Origin: an uncultured Erysipelotrichaceae bacterium
GTDB lineage: Bacteria; Bacillota_I; Bacilli_A; RFN20; CAG-826
Direction: 5' to 3'
DNA length: 64,000 nt
Assembly: GCA_900316365.1 (NCBI GenBank)
Contig: ONCO01000005.1
Location: 1 to 64,000, forward strand
Part shown: positions 17,672 to 25,817 of the stretch, in pieces
Position numbering within the stretch: position 1 is the first letter of the stretch
Layout of the letters: every line of letters starts with the position of its first letter
The notes under the pieces: model-generated
What the model saw: the letters and a program-made list of their open reading frames with translations, nothing else
The model's database searches: none
What the model was told of the DNA's origin: nothing
Made by a program: the position numbers and the translations under genes

Positions 17672-18744
17672 AAAGCCTCCTCCTCCTTTCCTTCGAGCAT
17701 ATCTTTTTTCTTAAAGAAATAGCTAACTGCTATACACATTATCGCGCTAAAGAGGCTCAGGGTCACGCCTAAACATGAAATAACGATTTCATTCATCTGA
17801 TACGATGTGAGCAGTAGGCCCAATAAAAGTAACGCGGCCAATAAACCGAAGGCAAAGCCACTATAACGAGGCAAAGCCTTCTTCGCGTAGAAGAGGGTAA
17901 AGGCCATCGGTAGGTTTACCCCTAAGCAGAAGAGGAGCCTAAAGATCGGCTCGCTATAGCTGATGATGCCCAAAGAGGTAAATACCACCGAGGCTATCAT
18001 CAAAGGTATGGCTCCGAAGGAATCGAGGATAAAACCACCGATTGCTTTGCCCAAGAAGACAAATAGGGCTACAAGTATCGGTTCTATAGTTAAAGCAGAA
18101 CCGCTATAGGTTGGGAGATAACCAAGCACCGCGCGGATCAGGACGCCAAGGGAGACGAGGATGATCGGAATAAGGTAGACATTTTTCTTATCTTTAGGCG
18201 ACGCCTTGGCCTGCTCTTCTTTGACGAGCGGCTCCTCCTTAAGTCTTAGGTAGAAATAAAGGGCTCCAAGAACAACTAGCAAAGCTAAGAAGACGTAACG
18301 TAGACGCGGCAAAGAATAATTAAGGGCTAAGGATAGGCCTAATGCCCCGGTGGAAATAAACACCCCTAGTGGCGCGGATTTCTCGCTTTCATCCATCGCA
18401 TTCTTTCCAGCGAAGACATGGAATAAAGCATTACCTATACCCACGAAGCCTAAAGCAACATATGAGAAAGGAATAAAGAAACCAATAAGCAGTAGGGCGA
18501 TAGAAGCCAATACAAAGTATTTCTCTTTATGGAGGAAATCAGCGACTACACCGACAAGAGGCTGAGTAGCAAAGGCCAAGAAGTCATAGATCACCGCGTA
18601 TAAGCCAGCAGTCTCCGCATTTACTCCCAAAGAGGAATTAACCAAGACGGAAATGGAGATATAGTCCACAAGAAAATGGAGGACGGTCGCAGTTAAAACC
18701 GACGGTTTAAAATCATGTTTATAGATGGAGAATAGCTTTCGCAT
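17668..18744 (-). CDS. MFS-like transporter heading a small-membrane-protein operon
   Basis: 358 residues from ATG 18744; an in-frame ATG at 18756 lies inside the -10 box and cannot be the start. About 11-12 spans have the major-facilitator look, with a central charged loop near 170-190 (KEEQAKASPKDKK) splitting two halves. The loop GVVADFLHKEK between spans 2 and 3 fits the MFS signature G-x-x-x-D-x-x-x-R/K-x-K. The substrate cannot be predicted. A four-base overlap couples it to three tiny single-span proteins, an arrangement I do not recognise from a described transporter family. Confidence 0.75.
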   Translation of the reverse strand: MRKLFSIYKHDFKPSVLTATVLHFLVDYISISVLVNSSLGVNAETAGLYAVIYDFLAFATQPLVGVVADFLHKEKYFVLASIALLLIGFFIPFSYVALGFVGIGNALFHVFAGKNAMDESEKSAPLGVFISTGALGLSLALNYSLPRLRYVFLALLVVLGALYFYLRLKEEPLVKEEQAKASPKDKKNVYLIPIILVSLGVLIRAVLGYLPTYSGSALTIEPILVALFVFLGKAIGGFILDSFGAIPLMIASVVFTSLGIISYSEPIFRLLFCLGVNLPMAFTLFYAKKALPRYSGFAFGLLAALLLLGLLLTSYQMNEIVISCLGVTLSLFSAIMCIAVSYFFKKKDMLEGKEEEAL

Positions 18745-18754
18745 GCCACGCTCC

Positions 18755-18760
18755 ATTATA
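18755..18760 (-). promoter_or_regulatory. -10 box of the transporter operon, leaderless type
   Basis: A consensus TATAAT on minus, ten bases before ATG 18744. The -35 region is weak, but TATG just upstream resembles an extended -10. Divergent from the endonuclease promoter. Confidence 0.5.
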
Positions 18761-18890
18761 CATAGCGAATCTTTTGTGAATAGGATTTTTGTGATAACAA
18801 AGAAATTTGATTTATGCCCTAAGAGGCCGAATGTTTTGCATAAATAACTATTTGAGACTTAATTCATTGTTTTTAAGAGAAATTCAAAGG

Positions 18891-18919
18891 TCGAAAAGCC
18901 CATATCTATTACCTATAAT
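18891..18919 (+). promoter_or_regulatory. Promoter of the endonuclease lipoprotein
   Basis: TCGAAA and TATAAT are 17 nt apart. The downstream leader contains the strong ribosome site TGGAGGGG before ATG 18946. Confidence 0.55.
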
Positions 18920-18945
18920 GTATCGATTCCCTGGAGGGGCAGAGA

Positions 18946-20957
18946 ATGAATAAACGATTCACCTTAGGCTTGGTCTTGTTCTTGTTGGCAGGTTGCGGAA
19001 CTCCAACAAAAACTTCCTCTTCCGCGCTTTTGACGCCGTCTTCCGAAGGTAATTCATCTTCTTTAACCGCCTCCTCTTCCGCCGAAACCCCTTCTAGCGC
19101 CGCTGAGCCAACCCCATCGCCTAGCCCAGCATCGTCTTCTTCTGCCGCGCAGCCTAGCAGCACTCTCCCATCGTCTGCTCCAACCCAATCCAGCAGCGCC
19201 ACTCCAACTTCCTCTAGCAGGCCAACTTCATCTAGTTCCTCTAGTTATGGTGGTGGAGACGGCTATGACGTTAATAGTTATTACTCCTCCGTATGCGGAA
19301 GCGGCAGATCCTTATTCGATAGCCTCCACACCCGTTTGAATAAAGGCTTCACGACTCTTGGATACGATGGTCTTTTGGACGTTTATCCATATAGCGACGT
19401 TAACGAAGACGGCACGATCCACGATTATTATTCCAAGACCACCCATTACCATATGGGCGACGCCAACAAGAGCTACAGCGCTGAAGGCGATTCGTTTAAC
19501 CGTGAGCATTCCATCCCTAAGTCCTGGTGGGGCGGTTCTAAGGCCAATCAGGGCTGCGACGTCTATATCGTCGTCCCAACCGATGGCTATGTTAATAACC
19601 GCAGGAGCAACTTCCCATTTGGCCTCACCAACGGCGAAACCTATAAATCACATGGCGATTATTGCAAATTAGGCCCAAGCTTGATCTCTGGTTACAACAG
19701 CACCGATGTCTTTGAGCCTGGAGATGATAAGAAAGGCGATTTCGCCCGTATCCATTTCTACGCCCTTACCAAGTGGGATAACGCTTGGAACTGGACTCAA
19801 GGCAATGGCGGTTCCACCTTCTCTGGCTCCTTAAATACCAACATGGGCTTAACTGATTACGCCCTTAATCTCTTCCTCCAGTGGCATAGCCAAGACCCAG
19901 TCGACGATTACGAAAGAAACAAGAACGACGTGGCTGTCCAGTATCAGCATAACCGCAACCCATACGTCGACCATCCAGAATGGGTTAACTCCATTTGGGG
20001 CGGAAATTATGTGCAGCCAAGCCCAACTTCCATAACGTTACGCGCTTCTTCCGATTTTATTTACGTCGGAGATACGATGACGGTTAATGCTTCAGTCGCG
20101 CCGGCTGGGGCCAATGGCCAAGTTACATTCACTTCTTTTAATCCGGATATCGCCTCCGTTGACCAGAATGGTTTAGTCACTGGCTTAAGCGCCGGTATCG
20201 CTACGATCCAGGCCATCAGCCAAGTCGATTCCAGCGTGACCGCGACCATCGAGATTGAGGTTAGGACCCGCGCGAATGTCGATATGGAATCCATCACCTG
20301 CAAAGCTCTTACCGTTTATGAAGGGAAGGCTTCGCGACTAGAGATTGAGACCTATCCTTTTAACGCTTACCCAAGACCGTCCTATACTTTCGCCTCTGGC
20401 AACGACTCTATCGCTACCGTTGATGAGAACGGCGTCGTCACTGGAGTCTCTGAAGGCGAAACCGAAATCACCATTGTTGCCACTCAGGGCGAGATTGTTT
20501 TTGAAAAACGGGTCGCCGTAACTGTTTTGGCTAGTTTGGGCAATGTTTTCCGAAAAGCTACATCCCCGATAACCGATGGCAATTACCTCATTGTCTATGA
20601 AGCAGGGAAGAAAGTCCTTAACGCGAACGAGGTTAAGGATAATAAAAACAACAACGCGCAGACCAACGTCGCCATCAATAACGGAGTTATCGAAGGTGAT
20701 TATGGCGTACCATCACTCATGTCTCCCAAGGCTATGCTATCCGCACCCCAGGAGGCAAATACGTCAACGCGAGTGGGAAAGGCTCATTTGACCTTTCTGA
20801 TGACAATGCCTACTGCGATATCGTGATGACCTCTGACGGGGCGAAGATTGTAAAAAATAACTACACCCTCAGGTATAACACCGACGCTAGCTACTTTAGG
20901 TTCTACGAATCGTCCTCTAGTGTAGGTGGAATCGCAACCTTATACCGCGCTGAATAG
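18946..20957 (+). CDS. Endonuclease I-family lipoprotein with Ig-like domains, frameshifted near the 3' end
   Basis: A lipoprotein (LLAGC, Cys17) with an 80-residue Ser/Pro/Thr linker. The nuclease domain (about 107-350) matches the secreted endonuclease I family: LFDSLHTRLNKG, NREHSIPKSWWG (His188 of the metal site) and VVPTDGYVNNRRSN. Two Big_2-type Ig-like domains follow (ITLRASSDFIYVGDT and VTGLSAGIATI; then VTGVSEGETEITI). A last beta domain starting near residue 535 (ITDGNYLIVYEAGKK) resembles the N-terminal part of the surface protein at 35986-38046. The starting frame ends at 20826 with unrelated residues, but from about 20721 the -1 frame continues the domain (QGYAIRTPGGKYVNASGKG) to a TAG at 20957, as after a one-base loss. 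The catalytic part is intact. Confidence 0.85.
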
Positions 20958-20964
20958 GAAGTTG

Positions 20965-21000
20965 ACCGCGTCTAGATTAGGTGCGGTTTACTTTTGTTTT
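20965..21000 (+). terminator. Terminator after the endonuclease gene
   Basis: A stem ACCGC/GCGGT with a 13-nt loop is followed by TTACTTTTGTTTT. It comes after the TAG of the shifted frame, which supports 20957 as the original gene end. Confidence 0.55.
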
Positions 21001-21004
21001 CGCT

Positions 21005-21025
21005 ATCTAGTATGAAAAACTAGAT
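21005..21025. repeat. Inverted repeat at the hemolysin III promoter
   Basis: ATCTAGT and ACTAGAT, seven-base arms around a seven-base spacer, lie about 18 bp before the TATAAT at 21043-21048, across the -35 region. Operator-like. Confidence 0.4.
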
Positions 21026-21042
21026 TACTATTTTTAGTCGTC

Positions 21043-21048
21043 TATAAT
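21043..21048 (+). promoter_or_regulatory. -10 box close to the hemolysin III start
   Basis: Consensus TATAAT; the ATG is 15 bases downstream and no ribosome binding site lies between. Confidence 0.45.
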
Positions 21049-21063
21049 GGTGGCTGTATCACT

Positions 21064-21939
21064 ATGGAAGAACTCAAAGAAACAAAGAAATCATATAAGG
21101 AATTAGAGAAGCGTTACGACGATCTCTATGCCCAATATATCAAAGACCGTTACGCGATCATCGATGCGAAGAAAGCGGAGCTTGAAGACCTTAAGGACGA
21201 ATATGAATATAACCGCCTGATGTTGGAGAAGCCGCTTAAGGCGGAGAAGTATCGCCTTAAGGCTTTGAAGCGCAAGGAGCACCGCAGGCTAAACGAAGGG
21301 CCTAAAAGGGGGTTGCTCGAGGAGATTGGCAATTCCGTCTCCCATGGCGTTGGCGCTTTATTCGGCATCGCCGCCTTGGTCTTGATGATCCTAAAGGCTG
21401 ATTCGCCCCTCTCTTTGATGGCGGCTATTATCTATGGATCATGCATCTTCTTTCAGATGCTCTTCTCCTGCCTTTACCATTCCTTCCGTGCCGGATCCGC
21501 GGTTAAGCGCATCTTCAGGCGTTTCGATTATTCTTCCATATATCTAGAAATCGGAGGTACTTTTGCCCCGTTATTCTTGATCTATATGCCCGAGAAGATG
21601 TGGGGCTTATCTTGGGGCATAACCCTTTTCTCCATCCAATGGGCTTTGATAATCCTAGGCATCACATTTGTCGGTGTGTTTGGACCAGGCCGCATCAGGT
21701 GGCTCCATTTCACTTTGTATTTTTGCATCGGTTGGAGCGCGATCATGTTCTTGCCGACTTGGTTTAGTAAGGACTTCCCTCTTTTCTGCTACATCTTGGG
21801 TGCAGGCGTGGTCTATACGGTGGGCATGATCCCCTTTGCCGCGCTTAAAAAGAAACCGGTGGCTCACTTTATATTTCATCTAATTGTTCTAATCGCCAGC
21901 GTCTTGATGTGGGTCGGTATTTATCTTTATGTTTTCTAA
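21064..21939 (+). CDS. Hemolysin III (PAQR-family) membrane protein with N-terminal coiled coil
   Basis: 291 residues. Residues 1-78 are a charged helical region rich in Glu, Lys and Leu, likely a coiled coil and unusual for the family, whose members mostly begin at the first span. The rest is the seven-span HlyIII/PAQR domain: EEIGNSVSHGVGALFG before and into the first span, CLYHSF, FDYSSIYLEIGGTFAP, and a last pair with VAHFIFH. The conserved Ser, His and Asp residues of the PAQR metal-dependent site are all there (SHG, YHSF, FDYSS, HFIFH). Bacterial members affect membrane properties; cytolysis is shown for only a few. The coiled coil could tether it to a cytosolic partner. Confidence 0.88.
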   Translation: MEELKETKKSYKELEKRYDDLYAQYIKDRYAIIDAKKAELEDLKDEYEYNRLMLEKPLKAEKYRLKALKRKEHRRLNEGPKRGLLEEIGNSVSHGVGALFGIAALVLMILKADSPLSLMAAIIYGSCIFFQMLFSCLYHSFRAGSAVKRIFRRFDYSSIYLEIGGTFAPLFLIYMPEKMWGLSWGITLFSIQWALIILGITFVGVFGPGRIRWLHFTLYFCIGWSAIMFLPTWFSKDFPLFCYILGAGVVYTVGMIPFAALKKKPVAHFIFHLIVLIASVLMWVGIYLYVF

Positions 21940-21945
21940 TGGCCG

Positions 21946-22428
21946 TTATTCAAGGATTGACGGATCGACCCACTCCAATATGACTGCCAATCGATCTTCT
22001 TTGTCGTCATATTTAATGTCCAATCCGTAGTAGGTGTGTTTTGTGGGTGAGGAAGGTCCCTTTGGGCTTATCCAGGAATCGTTGGCATCTCTGTAGGACT
22101 CCGGCGCATACGGCGACCCATCGAATGGGTCCACGAGCGACACAAAGTCATAATCTATCCGTCGATCGTTTCCGATCGCCGAAAACGCGACCTTGTAATA
22201 GCCTCCTTTAAGGGTTTCCCGCAGGACGTTCACTTCTTTGGCTTTGACGTACTCGGCGTCGGTGATTTTCTCGACGACAAAGGTGCACTCATACATACCG
22301 GTGGTGTCCTGGCCCGTGAAGACACCGGCCTCCATTGCGCTTGTCCTGATGGTTCCATAATGAATGCAGGAACTTAAAAGCAGAAGCGGGCAAAGCAAAA
22401 ACGAAGCGAATTTGAATGAGTTTTTCAT
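21946..22428 (-). CDS. Small lipoprotein, unrecognised
   Basis: 160 residues. The start at 22428 is chosen because GGAGA precedes it and a signal peptide begins there, with Cys21 in LLLSSC. No linker of the Ser-rich type is present, unlike most lipoproteins in the window. The mature part is a beta-rich domain of about 140 residues with no motif I recognise (MYECTFVVEKITD, GGYYKVAFSAIG, YYGLDIKYDD). Convergent with hemolysin III and downstream of a terminator, so it is probably a single gene. Confidence 0.65.
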   Translation of the reverse strand: MKNSFKFASFLLCPLLLLSSCIHYGTIRTSAMEAGVFTGQDTTGMYECTFVVEKITDAEYVKAKEVNVLRETLKGGYYKVAFSAIGNDRRIDYDFVSLVDPFDGSPYAPESYRDANDSWISPKGPSSPTKHTYYGLDIKYDDKEDRLAVILEWVDPSILE

Positions 22429-22480
22429 AGTTTTCTCCGCTAAAGATTCTATGGTTAGTCCTTTTTTTGTCAAGGAAGGC

Positions 22481-22513
22481 GAAAAGAAAAGGGCAACGTT
22501 GGTGGCGTTGCCC
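22481..22513 (-). terminator. Terminator of lipoprotein B
   Basis: GGGCAACG and CGTTGCCC pair around a 7-nt loop, followed by TTTTCTTTTC on the minus strand, directly after the stop at 22527. Confidence 0.85.
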
Positions 22514-22526
22514 TAATTCATGATTA

Positions 22527-24100
22527 TTATTCAAGATTTTCGTCGTAAATCTCGAAGGTGGTCCAAATGACCCATTGACCTTCCGTGGCCTCCCTATCTG
22601 GATCGAAAGTGATGAATGTTTCGTAATAGAAGTAACGAGAGCCGTCATCGTTAAGGTCGTAGTACATATCGATGACTCCGCCTTGATCTTCTTCATCGAT
22701 CGGCGTCCCATCTTCGTCAACGGTATCGATAACGTCGGCGAAACTCGTCGGCTCCGTGTCCATATCGTATTCAAAGCCTAAAGCGATGAGTTTGGTGAGA
22801 TATTCGTCGGCGACCTCAATGGCATCGGCCTTAGATGCGCAATAGCCATGGAAATAGAGGCAAGCGACAAACGACCCACTCCAAGAAGACATGTTCGCAG
22901 TCTGATCACTGCCGTTTAGGGCGATGAGTTTGTCATTATCGTCAATGGTCGGGAAGCTGTTGGTACCTTCGACCATAAGGGTTGAGATAAGGTTATTAAC
23001 CTCGGCTAAGGTAGTGACGACCTCGGCTGGTTTGACGATCTTCTCAACGGACATGCTGAGGAGACCATATGGATAGGTGCTCACATAAGAAGCCGGGACG
23101 GCGGTGATGCTGTAGTAGTTCATGGAGAGCTCATAGATATGGTCATCATCACCAGCGACCGGGAGAGTGTAGATATATAAATCCTTGTCGGTGGCGGCTT
23201 CGGCAGGCTTGGAGTTCTTCTCATCGAGGGTCCAGCCGGCAGCGACTAGCTGAGCGCCGTATGCGGTGACCGCATTGGCAGCTGGTTTAAGCTCGATCAT
23301 ATCGAAGGAACCATAGGTCGAAGAGTATTGGGCGGAGAAGGTATAGGTGGCAAAGCTTGGGAATGGGAGCTTATTGGCTTCGCTGCCCATGATGTTGGTT
23401 CCTAGGTCTGCGAGAGCGGTTGCGCTGAAGGCAGTTGGGGCAACCTTATCGGTCGGGGAAGAGATGAAGGCTTCAAGTGTGGCATTGCTCGCGGTGCCTA
23501 AATTGCTGAATCCATAGTAGAGCTTGTGGGTGCCGAGGCTAAAGCCGTACATTCCTCCGCCATTCTCATCTAATAAGAGGGTCGCGGAAGTGCAGGCGGT
23601 GGTGGAACCGACCACGGCGGCGCCGAGAGCCAAGAGTTTGCTATCGGTAGAGGCGAATTTGAGTGGGTTGGATGGATCGACGGTGTAGATGTCTTTGCCC
23701 AAGGCCGCGAAATCAAGGCCGGTATAGCAGAAGTCGTCATAGACGGAAGCCGTGGTGTCAAAAGAAACGAAATCGCCCAAGACAATCGCGTTGTTCTCAA
23801 TGGAGTAGTTAAACCAGCCTTGAGAATTCTTGACCGAACCGGTTGTTTTGCCGTTGGAAGTAAGGGCGTATCCGCCTTCGCCGACGAAGGTGAAGACGCC
23901 TGCTTTTTGTTGGCTAATTTGGTGATAAACCTATTGAGCATAGCCGCGGAGTCGATAGGTTCAGAGGATGCTGGTGGTTCGATGGAGGACGAAACCTCGC
24001 TGCTCGCTACAGAAGAGTCGAGAGCGCTTGTCTCTGGAGTGCCGCCACAAGAGGCTAAGAGCAATAGAGCTGAGAGTCCGAGAAATAGTTGTTTTTTCAT
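22527..24100 (-). CDS. Paralogous lipoprotein family, member B, with an internal frameshift
   Basis: The first part (ATG 24100, site AGGAAAGGAAAC, lipobox LLASC with Cys18, Ser-rich linker) reads to NRFITKLANKK. The rest of the protein is in the -1 frame and runs to 22527. The frames meet at AAAAAG (minus strand, 23908-23903): slipping back one base gives LANKK-AGVFTFVGEGGYA and then QGWFNYSIENNAIVLGDF, which lines up with members A and C. The joined product is about 523 residues, ending in a Glu/Asp-rich module. Either an A was lost from the run of five (by mutation or in sequencing), or the ribosome slips here. Compared with member C, about nine residues are missing after the slip point. 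Confidence 0.75.
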
Positions 24101-24165
24101 AGTTAAGTTTCCTTTCCTGGAACATTGTATATTCAGTCCTAGCCAAAAATTGTCAACAGTAATAC

Positions 24166-24198
24166 AAAAAAAGAGAGACTGCATCACGCAATCTCTCA
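24166..24198 (-). terminator. Terminator of lipoprotein C
   Basis: A GAGAGATTGC/GCAGTCTCTC hairpin is followed by seven T on the minus strand, just after the stop at 24215. Confidence 0.85.
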
Positions 24199-24214
24199 GT
24201 TTTAGTTTTACCGA

Positions 24215-25672
24215 TTAAGAAGCGGCGTACTCGTAGACCCAAATATCGCCATAGACGTTGCCTCCGTAGTCATAGGCGTAAATTTCGACGATGACCATGT
24301 CTTGGGTAGCGCCGAAATATTTGTAATAGGCGCTGCCATCACCAACATAGTCATTCGCGCCACTAGCTGGGTCCTGTGGTCCAGAGTAAGCTGCGTATTG
24401 GGTGACGTAGGATGGCAAGAACGTCGCTAAGTATGCGCAGGCCTGAGCTTGGGTCACGCTGCCTATCGCACCGAAATCGATTTCTCCTACGACCCACGAA
24501 TCAACCTGTGAATAGTACTCAAGCTGAATGGTGCTATATCCAGCGGCAGTGAGGTTGGCGTTGATGTCAGCGGCAACGCTCTCTGGGGTGTGAGGACCAG
24601 AGGAAGAAGATCCGCCAGCCTTGTAGAAGTCAATTTCGACCACGCCATTAGGATAGGCTGGGTTATCGAGTTTCGCAGCGGAGGTGAAGGAGACGTTAGC
24701 AACATAGAACTGCTGAGCATTATCAGCGATGGCTAATGTGTAGTATTCGTCATTTTCCTTGGAAGCTTCAGCGTTCTTGGTCCAGCCTTTGGCGACTAAT
24801 TGATCACCGTAGGTGGCGACGGCATCGGCGGCCGGGTTGAAGTCGACGACGTAGAAGAGGCCCTGTTTTTCAGAGTAGCCAGAGTTATAAGCAAAGGAAG
24901 CCCAACTTGGGAATGGGACTTTGCTCGCATCAGTGCCCATGATAGCGCTGAGGGAAGCATATTCCTGGGCAGTGAAGGCGACTGGGGCAGCCTTATCGCG
25001 TGGAGCAGCGATGAAGGCATCTAAAACTGCATTGGAGGCGGTGCCGAATTCGGAGAAGGTTAAATAGACCTTCGCGGAGCCGATGGTGAAACCATAAACG
25101 ATTTCAGCGTCATCGACGAGAACGGTGAGGGCGCTGGCGGAAGTATCTGCACCGACGAAATCGCCACCGAGCGATAAGAGGTCAGCATTGGTGGAAGTGA
25201 ATCTCTTCGGGTTGGTTGGGTCGGCGGTGTAGATGTCTTTGCCAAGGGCGGCGATGTCTGGTCCATAGACATATGGGGTCGCGGCCTTATTCAAGGAAAC
25301 CGCTCCACCTAAGGAAAGGACGTTATTGGTGATGGTGAAAGAGAACCAGCCCTGGTTGTTCTGGACGCAGCCGGAGAGCTCGTCTTGATACTTCTGGACG
25401 AAGCCTTTCTCGGCATAGATGCTATCGCCATAGTCTTCGTTGCCGATGGCGACGTTGATTTTCTGTTTCTTGTTTCCAAGTTTCGCGATTAAGTCTTCAA
25501 GGGCTTTCGCGGAGATCTCCTCATCAGTCAAGGACGCGCTGGCGGAAGCAGGTACTTCAGATGAGCTAGCTGGATCGCCAGAAGTGACTGGATTGGAATC
25601 AGGTGAGGTGTTGTCGCAGGCGGTGAGGAACAATGCGCCGGCTAATGCAAGGATTAATGATTTGGTTTTCAT
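24215..25672 (-). CDS. Paralogous lipoprotein family, member C
   Basis: 485 residues from the ATG at 25672, chosen for the strong AAGGAGGG site and the signal peptide with FLTAC (Cys19); an upstream in-frame ATG lacks both. It contains the family pattern seen in members A and B: DSIYAEKGFVQKY, NNQGWFSFTITNNVLSLGG, DIAALGKDIYTADP, VYGFTIGSAKVYL, SNAVLDAFIAAP and KVPFPSWASF, and ends with the module GDGSAYYKYFGA. Probably a surface-exposed binding or envelope protein. Its own terminator and the promoter gap upstream show it is transcribed separately from member B. Confidence 0.78.
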   Translation of the reverse strand: MKTKSLILALAGALFLTACDNTSPDSNPVTSGDPASSSEVPASASASLTDEEISAKALEDLIAKLGNKKQKINVAIGNEDYGDSIYAEKGFVQKYQDELSGCVQNNQGWFSFTITNNVLSLGGAVSLNKAATPYVYGPDIAALGKDIYTADPTNPKRFTSTNADLLSLGGDFVGADTSASALTVLVDDAEIVYGFTIGSAKVYLTFSEFGTASNAVLDAFIAAPRDKAAPVAFTAQEYASLSAIMGTDASKVPFPSWASFAYNSGYSEKQGLFYVVDFNPAADAVATYGDQLVAKGWTKNAEASKENDEYYTLAIADNAQQFYVANVSFTSAAKLDNPAYPNGVVEIDFYKAGGSSSSGPHTPESVAADINANLTAAGYSTIQLEYYSQVDSWVVGEIDFGAIGSVTQAQACAYLATFLPSYVTQYAAYSGPQDPASGANDYVGDGSAYYKYFGATQDMVIVEIYAYDYGGNVYGDIWVYEYAAS

Positions 25673-25775
25673 AGTTTTCCCTCCTTTTAATGGGCACATT
25701 TTTAGGGGTGGAGAAAAATTGTCAACCACTTTTATTTTTTATTGATAAACTGCCGCTTATTGCTGACGAGTATAG

Positions 25776-25804
25776 AAAAACCTCTCTTCGAAAGAAAAGA
25801 GAGG
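25776..25804 (-). terminator. Terminator of the glycosyltransferase gene
   Basis: CCTCTCTT and AAGAGAGG pair around an 8-nt loop, followed by TTTTTC on minus. Confidence 0.85.
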
Positions 25805-25817
25805 CTTAAGTAGGCAA

